NCBI RefSeq assembly: GCF_014396385.1
Contig: NZ_CP060716.1
Location: forward strand, 1,240,001 to 1,304,000
Length of the DNA stretch: 64,000 nucleotides
Direction: 5' to 3'
From: Leucobacter denitrificans
GTDB lineage: Bacteria; Actinomycetota; Actinomycetes; Actinomycetales; Microbacteriaceae
The notes under the pieces are model-generated. The model saw only the letters and a program-made list of their open reading frames with translations. It made no database searches and had not been told where the DNA came from. The translations under genes and the position numbers were made by a program. This document shows positions 10,265 through 18,080 of this stretch, one piece after another (the stretch's first letter is position 1; each line of letters starts with the position of its first letter).

Positions 10265-10975
10265 CTACCGCACGGTCGCGCGGCGCATCACCCACCAGGT
10301 TGCAATGAGGGCGAGCACCGCAACCCCAAGCCCCACACCAGCAAGCAGCGGCCGGGTAACCGCGGCAATGATCGACTCAAACTGCGGCACGAAGATGAGC
10401 ATGAGTACAACGAGGATCAGCGCGAGACCGAGAGCCACAAAGGTCGGCCCCTTGCTCCCGAACCGCACCCATACCGCTCCGAACATTCCGCCGATCGACG
10501 TCGACACAAACGTGAGTAAGAAGGTCGTTACGAACAACACCAGCGGATTGCCCGCGCCGAGCATGTAGATGTCGAGCGCGTAGACCGAGAAGAACCAGTG
10601 GTTTGTCGCGAGCTCGATGCCGAGCAACAAGAGCATGAACAGCGAGACGTAGAGCGACAACACGAGGTTCGCGACCGCGGTGCCGAGCACGTGGGCTCGA
10701 CGCGTCGCGCCGAGTGCCAGCGCAAACGGGTAGGTGGTCGCGACAGCCTGCACCCCGTAGTAGATAAGGAACCCTGGGAGCGACCAGATCATGCCCTGAT
10801 TCCAGCGCGCACCATCGGCGTAATCTGGCGATGATGGATCGAGCCCCGCCCGCTGCAGCATAAAGGAGATTAGCGCAGTGACAACGAGCACGATAAGGAT
10901 GATGAAGCTAGGAACCCCGAACATCACCATCGGCTTATTGAAGTGGAGTTTTGTGACCTTCAGTATGTGATTCAT
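10265..10975 (-). CDS. ABC transporter membrane subunit of a YtrA-type operon
   Basis: The 236-residue protein has six hydrophobic segments and no recognisable enzyme domain. It overlaps the start of its ATPase partner by 4 nt (ATGA at 10972-10975), so the two are translationally coupled and presumably form one exporter or efflux complex. The GntR-ATPase-permease order is that of Bacillus ytrA-type operons, which respond to cell-wall antibiotics. The substrate is not visible. A long perfect hairpin follows the stop. Confidence 0.75.
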   Translation of the reverse strand: MNHILKVTKLHFNKPMVMFGVPSFIILIVLVVTALISFMLQRAGLDPSSPDYADGARWNQGMIWSLPGFLIYYGVQAVATTYPFALALGATRRAHVLGTAVANLVLSLYVSLFMLLLLGIELATNHWFFSVYALDIYMLGAGNPLVLFVTTFLLTFVSTSIGGMFGAVWVRFGSKGPTFVALGLALILVVLMLIFVPQFESIIAAVTRPLLAGVGLGVAVLALIATWWVMRRATVR

Positions 10976-11877
10976 GAGCGTGCCTCCTCGAGCTTTACGG
11001 GGCTCTCCACATCGTCGAAACCGTAGGCTGCGACGAGTTCTTGCAGGGTGACCGGCCCGTATTCAAGGTCGGTTGCGGTGAGGGTGTCGTGATCCGCCTG
11101 GGTGAGTGTGCCCTCGATGACGAGGGTCGCGAGCCCGCCGACCCGGTGGCTGCTCAACACCCGGCGACCTTCAGCGAACGCATCGACGGCCTGCGCTGGC
11201 CCCGAGATTTGGTACGCCGCGCCGCGAAGCTCGTCGACGTCAGCGTCTTGCACAATGCGGCCCCGGTCGATGATGATGACGCGCTCGAGCAGCCTGTCCA
11301 TTTCGTCGATGAGGTGCGTCGATAGCACGATGGTGCGCGGGTGCGCCTGGTAGTCGCGCAGCAGCACGTCGTAGAAATAGTGTCGCGCGGTTGCGTCGAG
11401 ACCCAGGTACGGCTCGTCGAAGAAGGTGACTGGCGCTCGCGAGGCGAGGCCGAGCACGATGCCGAGAGCCGAAGTCTGCCCACGTGAGAACTTCTTCACG
11501 ATGGTCTTTTTCGGAATCCGGAACATCTCGACGAGTTCATCGGCGAGTTCCTGGCTCCAGTTCGGGTAGAAGATTCGCGCTGCACGCAGTGCGTGCTTGA
11601 GCGAATAGTCGTCGGGATACCGCTGGTTGTCGCGAATGAAGCAGAGCTGGTCGAGCACTCCCGCGTGCTCGAATGGCGCCTCGCCGAGCACGCGAACCCG
11701 ACCAGAGGTCGGCCGGTCTTGCGCAGTCGCGAGCGACATGAACGTCGTCTTGCCCGCACCGTTGCGCCCGAGCAGGCCGGTGATGGTGTTCTTGCGAATG
11801 TTCACGGTCACGCCGTCGAGCGCGCGCGTGGATCCGTGCACCCTCGTCAGGTTCGTCGTTTCTATTGCGTAGTTCAT
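10972..11877 (-). CDS. ABC transporter ATP-binding protein (YtrB-like)
   Basis: The 301-residue ATPase has Walker A GRNGAGKT at residues 37-44, a degenerate signature KFSRGQTSALGIV in place of LSGGQ, Walker B PVTFFDEPYLGLD, and an H-loop STHLIDEMD. The C-terminal 80 residues are an extra domain typical of exporter ATPases. It drives the adjacent membrane subunit. It is the second gene of the operon, 7 nt after the GntR regulator, so the regulator controls its own transporter. Confidence 0.9.
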   Translation of the reverse strand: MNYAIETTNLTRVHGSTRALDGVTVNIRKNTITGLLGRNGAGKTTFMSLATAQDRPTSGRVRVLGEAPFEHAGVLDQLCFIRDNQRYPDDYSLKHALRAARIFYPNWSQELADELVEMFRIPKKTIVKKFSRGQTSALGIVLGLASRAPVTFFDEPYLGLDATARHYFYDVLLRDYQAHPRTIVLSTHLIDEMDRLLERVIIIDRGRIVQDADVDELRGAAYQISGPAQAVDAFAEGRRVLSSHRVGGLATLVIEGTLTQADHDTLTATDLEYGPVTLQELVAAYGFDDVESPVKLEEARS

Positions 11878-11884
11878 AGCCTTC

Positions 11885-12289
11885 TCAATCTTTCGTGGGC
11901 TGTGGCTGTTGGTCAGTTGCGAGGTTGGTTGATTCGCTGAGCGCTTCGTCGACGAAGCGGATCACTGTCGCGCGATCGAGTCCAATCGACCGGGCTTCAC
12001 GAACAAGCGGCTCGACGAAATCGCTTACAAAGCCGCCGCTTCGTGCTGCGGCGATCCGCCCCTTTGCCCCCGCGGTGACAAACATGCCGATGCCGCGACG
12101 CTTCTCGAGAATTCCCTGCTCGACCAGCAGCCCAAGCCCCTTGCCCGCGGTTGCGGGGTTAATGCGCAGAAACGCGGCGAGTTCGTTCGTCGACGGCACT
12201 TGCGCGCCCTCTTCGTAGCGGCCGCGCAAAATGTCGTCGACAAGGCGCTCTGCGAGCTGAACAAAGATGGGCCGTGAATCGTCAAACAC
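11885..12289 (-). CDS. GntR-family repressor, YtrA subfamily
   Basis: The 134-residue protein has an N-terminal GntR winged helix (FVQLAERLVDDILRGRYEEG, PSTNELAAFLRINPATAGKG) and only a short helical C-terminus, as in the YtrA subgroup that regulates a linked ABC transporter. It starts with GTG at 12289, preceded by GAGGTG. It is the first gene of a three-gene operon. A TTAGT-N6-ACTAA palindrome lies about 55 nt upstream and is the likely autoregulatory operator. Confidence 0.9.
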   Translation of the reverse strand: MFDDSRPIFVQLAERLVDDILRGRYEEGAQVPSTNELAAFLRINPATAGKGLGLLVEQGILEKRRGIGMFVTAGAKGRIAAARSGGFVSDFVEPLVREARSIGLDRATVIRFVDEALSESTNLATDQQPQPTKD

Positions 12290-12341
12290 GGTTCACCTCG
12301 CTTCTTGGTGGATCATCGCTGCGCTCCCGCAACCTCTTTGG

Positions 12342-12357
12342 TTAGTTACTTCACTAA
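12342..12357 (-). promoter_or_regulatory. Predicted GntR/YtrA operator
   Basis: TTAGT, 6 nt, ACTAA. A symmetric site of GntR type in the AT-rich leader of the ytrA-like operon, upstream of the GTG start. Inferred from symmetry and location. Confidence 0.5.
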
Positions 12358-12441
12358 TGAACCTACGCACCTGTGCTGGAGCTGTCAACCCCCAATCTCA
12401 CCCGTCACCATTTCGGCCCCACCAGGCTCGGCCTCTGAAAA

Positions 12442-12503
12442 AAGTCCGAGTCAGTTTCTGCCCTTAAAGCTCACCGCTTAAGGGCAGAAACTGACTCGGA
12501 TTT
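12442..12503 (-). terminator. Intrinsic terminator with a 26-bp stem
   Basis: Arms 12442-12467 and 12478-12503 pair over 26 bp with a single G/T mismatch and a 10-nt loop. On the minus strand the stem is followed directly by six T residues. It ends the NatAB-like operon transcript, 70 nt past its stop codon. Confidence 0.9.
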
Positions 12504-12572
12504 GAACCGCGGTGGGGTGGCGGGGCCGGGGTGGCGGATCGGGCCAGCCAAGGCCCCGGCGGGCGCCAGCCC

Positions 12573-13706
12573 TTAGCTCTTCAGCGCCTCGCGGATCTTC
12601 ACGCGTGCCCCGGTGCGAAGGATCGACCCCTCATACATGCGCGCGGCAAGCCCGACGATGAGCGCGATCGAAGCAACGAGGATCCCGAGCGAGAGGAACG
12701 GCTCCCACCACTCAGCGGTGCCGAGGTACAACCGCATCGGCATGCCAACGGGCGCAGAGAATGGAATGTAGCTCATGATCGCAAGCGCGAGCGGGTTGTC
12801 ATGGAACAGGATGATCGCGATGTACGGGAGCATCACCAGCATCATGACGGGACTCGTCACCGACCCGATATCCTCCTGCCGCGATACCAGCGAGGCGAGC
12901 GCCGCGTAGAGCGTCGCGAGCAACACGAACCCGAATGCGAAGAGCACCGCGAACCAGATGAGCGAGGTGCCGAGCTCCCCGAGCAGCAGATCTTGACCCG
13001 TCGCGAGCAGGCCGACCGACGCGAGCGCCGCAATCGCGACCACCTGAGCAAGCGCAAGGATCGAGTTACCGAGAATCTTGCCCGCAAGCATCGTGCGCGC
13101 CGACACGGTCGCGAGGAGGATCTCGACGATGCGGGTCGCCTTCTCTTCGACCACGCTCTGCGCGATCGTCGTGCCGAACGTAACGGCGCTCATCATGAAG
13201 ACGACGCCGAACGCAATCGCGATGAGGTAGGCAAGGAATGGGTTGCCAGCGTCTGGGTCCTCTGGCGCAAGGATCTCAACGTCCGGCGACACCGTGAGCG
13301 ACTGCAGCAGGTCCACCGCACCAGCATCCTCAATGAGCACGGTGAATCCGAGTGGGCCTTCCCCGCCGGGCACGAGCGCGGCTTCGACCTCACCGGAGCG
13401 CACGAGCTCTTCGGCGGCAGCACGGTCGGAGACCTGATCCACTTCGAACCCGGCCTGCTCAGCAAAATCGCTCGTCTCACTGACGGTCGCAACCCGCGTC
13501 GGCTCGTCACTGCCGAAGCCGCCGGTCTTCGCCATGAACCCGCCAAACACGACAGCGGCGAGGGTGAGAAACAGCAGCACGCCGGTCGAGATAAGAAACG
13601 CCTTCGACCGCAGCCGGGTGGTGATCTCGCGCTCGGCGACGAGCCAGACGGCCTTGGGTGCGCTCATCTGTGTGGCAGATGCGCTGGGGGAAAGCTGCGT
13701 GGTCAC
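12573..13706 (-). CDS. ABC-2 type exporter membrane subunit (NatB-like)
   Basis: The 377-residue protein has one N-terminal membrane helix (AFLISTGVLLFLTLAAVVFG) after VWLVAEREITTRLRSKAF, a large extracytoplasmic region of about 130 residues, and five or six C-terminal helices. This is the NatB/YhaP topology (ABC-2). Its start overlaps the stop of the ATPase gene (ATGA, 13703-13706). NatAB transporters export sodium or other small solutes; the substrate here is unknown. The divergent two-component system at 14806 is the likely regulator. Confidence 0.85.
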   Translation of the reverse strand: MTTQLSPSASATQMSAPKAVWLVAEREITTRLRSKAFLISTGVLLFLTLAAVVFGGFMAKTGGFGSDEPTRVATVSETSDFAEQAGFEVDQVSDRAAAEELVRSGEVEAALVPGGEGPLGFTVLIEDAGAVDLLQSLTVSPDVEILAPEDPDAGNPFLAYLIAIAFGVVFMMSAVTFGTTIAQSVVEEKATRIVEILLATVSARTMLAGKILGNSILALAQVVAIAALASVGLLATGQDLLLGELGTSLIWFAVLFAFGFVLLATLYAALASLVSRQEDIGSVTSPVMMLVMLPYIAIILFHDNPLALAIMSYIPFSAPVGMPMRLYLGTAEWWEPFLSLGILVASIALIVGLAARMYEGSILRTGARVKIREALKS

Positions 13707-14656
13707 TGTACGACCTCCTTGAAAATCTGGGCGAGCGTTGGAACGACCGGTGCAAAGCGTCGCACTGTCGTGCTGGTCGCGGTCGAAACTGCACCGGCCG
13801 CATCGGTCGCAGCGCCGGGTGTGGATCGCGATCCACTAACCGCAACCTGCAACACGGCCTGTGCAGCCGCATCACTCTCGGCCTCAAAGCGGGCGTACCC
13901 GCCATCGAGGTGCGTCACCGTAACGCCCGGCTGCTCTCGCACCCAGCCGGCATCGGCTGAGTCACCCGAAAGCTCGATCTCGAACTCGCGCCCGGCATGC
14001 GCCTCGCGTAGGCCCTCGCGCGACCCCGATGCGAGAATCTTGCCGCCGCCGATGACCGTGATGTCGTCGCAGAGCCGCTCAACAATGTCGAGCTGGTGCG
14101 ACGAGAAGAGCACCGGCACACCCTTGGCCGCGTAGTCGCGCAGCACACCAACCACCACGTCGACCGCCATGGGGTCAAGACCCGAGAATGGCTCATCGAG
14201 CACGAGAGCGATCGGGTCGTGCACCAGCGCCGCCGCAATCTGCGCGCGCTGCTGGTTGCCGAGCGACAGGCTCTCGAGTGTGTCGTTCGCGCGCTCCGAG
14301 AGTCCGAGCCGCTCAAGCAGCGACGAAGCTGACGCCTTCGCGGCCTCAGCGCTCACACCGTGCAACTTCGCGAGATAGACGAGTTGCTCCTGCACCCTCA
14401 TCTTGGGGTACAGCCCGCGTTCTTCGGGCATGTAGCCGAAGCGTGCGCGATCCGCCCGCGTCAACTCGTGCCCATCGAGCGTCACCCGACCCGCGTGGGC
14501 GGCCAACACTCCGAGCAGGATGCGCATCGTCGTCGTCTTACCCGCGCCATTGCCGCCGACAAAGCCGGTCATGCGCCCTCGGTCGACCGTGAAACTGACG
14601 TCGTTCAGCACCAGGCGCTCGCCGAAGCTGCGCGAGATGCCCTCTATCTGGATCAT
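13703..14656 (-). CDS. ABC transporter ATP-binding protein (NatA-like)
   Basis: The 317-residue ATPase has Walker A GGNGAGKT at 34-41, an altered signature LSLGNQQRAQIAAAL in place of LSGGQ, Walker B IALVLDEPFSGLDPMAVD, and an H-loop SSHQLDIVE. The C-terminal extension is the DUF4162-like region of this exporter group. AAAGGT precedes the ATG at 14656. It is the first gene of a two-gene operon with the membrane subunit. The 149-nt gap to the divergent histidine kinase must hold promoters for both directions. Confidence 0.9.
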   Translation of the reverse strand: MIQIEGISRSFGERLVLNDVSFTVDRGRMTGFVGGNGAGKTTTMRILLGVLAAHAGRVTLDGHELTRADRARFGYMPEERGLYPKMRVQEQLVYLAKLHGVSAEAAKASASSLLERLGLSERANDTLESLSLGNQQRAQIAAALVHDPIALVLDEPFSGLDPMAVDVVVGVLRDYAAKGVPVLFSSHQLDIVERLCDDITVIGGGKILASGSREGLREAHAGREFEIELSGDSADAGWVREQPGVTVTHLDGGYARFEAESDAAAQAVLQVAVSGSRSTPGAATDAAGAVSTATSTTVRRFAPVVPTLAQIFKEVVQ

Positions 14657-14793
14657 GCGATACCTTTCATTGCGTCGTACCTCAACGGTATTCCCGGGCG
14701 GGGCCGCACCGCCTCCCCCTCGCGATTGAATTCGGGCAGCGGTGGATCAACCCGCTCATCCTTCTGGCGGAGGCGATCCACCCCACGCGCCCC

Positions 14794-14806
14794 TACGCTT
14801 GAGGTA
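14794..14806 (+). promoter_or_regulatory. -10 box of a leaderless promoter (histidine kinase)
   Basis: TACGCT, 6 nt (TGAGGT), ATG. This is the same hexamer and spacing as at 5609. GAGGT touches the ATG and is too close to act as a normal ribosome-binding site. Confidence 0.45.
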
Positions 14807-16116
14807 TGGCCACGACTCTCGATGACACGGTGATCAGCGCGCCTGCAGCGGTGAATGGAAGCTGGGTGCGCCCGCGACCTAGCGCCGCTGAGTTACGGGT
14901 GGATCTGGGGCTCGCGCTCGCGCTCGCCCTCGCGGCGCTCACGACGTCGCTGCTCTACATGCGCACCGGAATCTTCGACGAGTACGCTGCGCCATGGGTG
15001 TGGACGATCTCGCTGGCGCTCGGCACGCTTCCGCTCGCGTGGCGAAGGCGCTACCCGTCGTACGTCGCGATTGCGGTCGCCATCGGGTTCTTCATTGCTG
15101 GCCAGTTCGGGGTTCCCGAGATTCTCATCTTGAACATCACGCTCTTCCTCGCGCTGTATTCGGTCGGTGCGTGGGAGCCAAATCGCAGGCTCGCCTTCTG
15201 GGTGCGCTTCGGCATCGCCGCGGGCGTTATCGTCTGGCTTATCGTGGCACTCGTCATCTCATCGTCGGACACGAGTGCGTTTGAGGGCATCTCGCGCTCG
15301 GGCTTGTTCTCTGCCTACGCGACCTTCGCGGTGCTGCAGATCATCACGAACCTGATGTACTTCGCCGGAGCCTTTTTCTTCGGCGAGCGCGCCTGGCGCT
15401 CGGCCAACGCGCAGGCGCGGCTCGAGGCGCAGGCTCGTGAACTCGACCGCGAACGTCGCACGAGCGCGGCCCAAGCCGTTGCCCTTGACCGCGTCGCGAT
15501 CGCCCGCGAGCTGCACGATGTGGTCGCGCATCACGTGTCGGTCATGGGCATTCAGGCGGCTGCTGCTCGGCGGTCGTTTGAGACCAATCCTGCGGCGGCA
15601 ACGAGCGCCCTCGAGATCGTAGAATCCTCGGCACAGGCGACCGTCGAGGAGCTTCGGCAGCTGCTGCACACGCTGCGCGAGCCCGGACCCGAGGGCATCT
15701 CGAGCACACTCGGCACCACGCAGATCCCTGAGCTTGTGCGTTCCTCGCAAAGCTCGGGAGTACCGACGACCTTCATCGTGGCCGGCGAAACTCGCCCGCT
15801 TCCGATGCTCGTCGACGTCGCGCTGTACCGGGTCGTGCAAGAGGCGCTCACGAATGTGCGCAAGCACGCGGGCCGCGGAGCTGAAGCGACGGTTAGGCTG
15901 CGCTTCGCCCCCGAGTTTGCTGAGGTTGAGGTCAGCGACAACGGAGTGCGCACCACCCTCGCGCGCGAATCCGAACTCCCGGGCCTCGGCTTGCGCGGCA
16001 TGCGCGAGCGCATCGGCGCCGTCGGTGGATCAGTAACCGCAGGGCGCCGCGAAACCGGCGGCTTCATCGTTCGCGCAACGGTACCCATCAGCGATCCTGG
16101 AATACTTGAAGCATGA
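14806..16116 (+). CDS. Sensor histidine kinase, NarL/HisKA_3 type
   Basis: The 436-residue membrane kinase has five or so N-terminal transmembrane helices (residues 30-195) with short loops, then a coiled region of heptad-like Ala/Glu/Arg residues. The HisKA_3 phosphoacceptor is ARELHDVVAHHVS with His237, and the HATPase domain shows QEALTNVRKHAG and PGLGLRGMRERIGAVGGSV. With no large outer domain it probably senses membrane stress or a ligand within the membrane. The stop overlaps the response-regulator start (ATGA, 16113-16116). Divergent from the NatAB-like transporter, its presumed target. Confidence 0.93.
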   Translation: MATTLDDTVISAPAAVNGSWVRPRPSAAELRVDLGLALALALAALTTSLLYMRTGIFDEYAAPWVWTISLALGTLPLAWRRRYPSYVAIAVAIGFFIAGQFGVPEILILNITLFLALYSVGAWEPNRRLAFWVRFGIAAGVIVWLIVALVISSSDTSAFEGISRSGLFSAYATFAVLQIITNLMYFAGAFFFGERAWRSANAQARLEAQARELDRERRTSAAQAVALDRVAIARELHDVVAHHVSVMGIQAAAARRSFETNPAAATSALEIVESSAQATVEELRQLLHTLREPGPEGISSTLGTTQIPELVRSSQSSGVPTTFIVAGETRPLPMLVDVALYRVVQEALTNVRKHAGRGAEATVRLRFAPEFAEVEVSDNGVRTTLARESELPGLGLRGMRERIGAVGGSVTAGRRETGGFIVRATVPISDPGILEA

Positions 16117-16862
16117 TCCGCGTACTCCTCGTCGACGACCAATCACTCGTACGATCGGGATTTCGCGTGATCCTCGACTCAGAGCCCGACATAGAGGTTG
16201 TCGGTGAGGCTACGAACGGGTCAGAGGCGGTCGCGCTCGCCGCAGAGCTTTCGCCCGACGTGATCTGCATGGACGTCGAGATGCCCGTCATGAACGGTAT
16301 CGAGGCCTCACGGCAGATCCTTGGGGCGGGTGGATCCGGTGGGCCCGACGGTTCGAAACCGGCGGTGCTCGTGCTCACCACCTTCGGCCACGAGGAGTAC
16401 CTCTTCGACGCGCTCGCCGCAGGCGTGAGCGGGTTCCTGCTCAAGACCTCACGTGCCGAACAACTCATTGACGGCGTGCGGCTGCTCGCCTCGGGCGGGT
16501 CGCTGTTGAGCCCAGAGGTGACGGGCGCGGTACTCTCGCGCGTTCGAGGCAGTGGGGCGCCGGGCGGTGGATCGGCAGCGCCCACAACCTACTCGGCTCA
16601 AAACGCGAGTGGCTCCGCTGGCAGCAACGCGGGCGGTACCGTAAGCAACTCCGCCCTCAACGTAGCGGTCGAGGCTGCGGGCCTCACCGAACGGGAGCGC
16701 GAGGTGCTGGGGCTACTCGCTCACGGACACACGAATGCTGAGATCGCCGGTTCCCTATTCCTCGGCGAGGCGACAGTGAAAACTCATGTGTCGAACCTGC
16801 TGCAAAAACTCGGGGTGCGCGATCGCCTGCAAGCAGTCGTCTGGGCGCACACGCGGAGCTAA
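16113..16862 (+). CDS. NarL/LuxR-family response regulator
   Basis: The 249-residue regulator has a receiver domain with acidic pocket VDDQ (8-10), phosphoacceptor Asp54 (VICMDVEMPVMNG) and the conserved Lys in GFLLKTSRAEQ. The C-terminal LuxR helix-turn-helix reads LTEREREVLGLLAHGHTNAE with KTHVSNLLQKLGVRDR. Two oddities: a Gly-rich insertion (GAGGSGGPDGSKP) inside the receiver before strand four, and an unusually long Gly/Ser/Ala linker of about 45 residues between the domains. It is coupled by a 4-nt overlap to the kinase and probably activates or represses the divergent ABC operon. Confidence 0.93.
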   Translation: MIRVLLVDDQSLVRSGFRVILDSEPDIEVVGEATNGSEAVALAAELSPDVICMDVEMPVMNGIEASRQILGAGGSGGPDGSKPAVLVLTTFGHEEYLFDALAAGVSGFLLKTSRAEQLIDGVRLLASGGSLLSPEVTGAVLSRVRGSGAPGGGSAAPTTYSAQNASGSAGSNAGGTVSNSALNVAVEAAGLTEREREVLGLLAHGHTNAEIAGSLFLGEATVKTHVSNLLQKLGVRDRLQAVVWAHTRS

Positions 16863-16927
16863 GGATTCACGCGAGCACCGCCATTTAAGGCAGCGGCGCT
16901 ACGCCTCGCGACTGCTCAGCAAGCTGC

Positions 16928-17983
16928 TTACGCTGACTGGGCAGCCTTCTCTTTGCTCATGTCTACGAACACCGCGGTATTGAAGGCGTAAGCACGGCGC
17001 ACCTCTGCGACCATGCGCTGCTGCTCTTCCTCGTCGATGCGCTCGCCAAGACGATCGAGGCCTGCGCGGTACTCGTTCTTGAACGCTGCCAGGTCGCCGA
17101 GCGACTCGAAGTTGTAGAACTCGACGCCCGCACCGTCGAAACCGTGCTGCTTCGAGACACGCTTCGCGATCATTTGGCCGCCAGAAAGGTCTCCGAGGTA
17201 TCGGGTGTAGTGGTGTGCGATGATTCCCGCGATCCACCCCTCTGCGCCAATTTCGCGAATGCGCGCCGCGTACTCTGCGGTCGCGGGAACTGGCTCGATC
17301 TGATTGCGCCAGTCGCCACCGATGAGGTACTCAAGGTCGGCTTCGAGGGTTGCGAGTCGCACGAGGTCTGCCGGGTGGAACTTCGCGAACTCAGGGTCTG
17401 AATCGAGCTGCTGCGACACCTCTTCGAGCGCGTCGTACATGAAGTAGTGCTGTGCGACGAGGTCGATGTAATCCTGCTTCGTACCCTTGCCACGCATTAT
17501 GTCTTCCATAAACGTGGAGCCCTCGCTGCTCGAGTGGTCGCCCCACGAGCTCTCGCGAATCACCTGCGAGAACGACTTTGGGCCGCCCTCTTCCTCACCT
17601 GTCGCGCCGTGTGGGTGACCATGGCCGTGCACTCCGTGCCCGTGGCCATGCGCACCAGAACCCGCAGGCGCCTGGTGCTCTTCACGCGCCGGAACACCGA
17701 GCTTCTCGCACGCCGCCTTGTACAGGTGCACGACCTCGCGACGAATCTCTGGCCGCTCCGAGATCTCACCCGAAGGCCACTCGACACGAAGCTCGTGCTC
17801 CCCGGCACCGTCGGTCACGCTCCAGATACCGGCCTTGGCGTCGAGCCCGACCATCTTGCTCGCCTTCGCTTCGGGAAACCCAAATGCGCGCGCAATAAGC
17901 AAGGAGTCTTCAGGGTGGTCGCCATTCATATGGCCCGTAACGGCAGCGGTAACAGCGTCGTCAAAAATCATCACATGTTTCAT
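16928..17983 (-). CDS. Heme oxygenase fused to an N-terminal DUF2470 domain through a His-rich linker
   Basis: The product of about 351 residues opens heme to biliverdin, CO and Fe2+ in the cytoplasm. Residues 6-95 are a DUF2470 domain (DDAVTAAVTGHMNGDHPEDS). Residues 112-126 are a Gly/His linker with seven His. From about 136 on it is a classical heme oxygenase: axial His150 in ESSWGDH, STFMEDIMRGK, and distal helix YLGDLSGGQMIAKR. The start chosen is ATG 17983 (MKHVMIF); an upstream in-frame start at 18001 would add six residues. DUF2470 usually accompanies heme-binding split-barrel proteins, so this fusion is unusual, and the linker could bind heme or metal. No operon partner. Confidence 0.9.
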   Translation of the reverse strand: MKHVMIFDDAVTAAVTGHMNGDHPEDSLLIARAFGFPEAKASKMVGLDAKAGIWSVTDGAGEHELRVEWPSGEISERPEIRREVVHLYKAACEKLGVPAREEHQAPAGSGAHGHGHGVHGHGHPHGATGEEEGGPKSFSQVIRESSWGDHSSSEGSTFMEDIMRGKGTKQDYIDLVAQHYFMYDALEEVSQQLDSDPEFAKFHPADLVRLATLEADLEYLIGGDWRNQIEPVPATAEYAARIREIGAEGWIAGIIAHHYTRYLGDLSGGQMIAKRVSKQHGFDGAGVEFYNFESLGDLAAFKNEYRAGLDRLGERIDEEEQQRMVAEVRRAYAFNTAVFVDMSKEKAAQSA

Positions 17984-18080
17984 ACTACTCGCCGAGTACA
18001 CTCAGCGTCGACGCGGGTGCCACAGAGTATCATCGGAGGGTTCATGCCCTCGTCATTCGCAGGTCAGGTTAGGCGGTTCC

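Noticed and set aside
12531..14135. Long plus-strand frame of 534 codons, extremely rich in Arg, Glu, His and Asp
   Set aside because: It lies opposite the two clear NatAB-like genes; its composition is that of a GC-rich antisense shadow and it has no recognisable motif.
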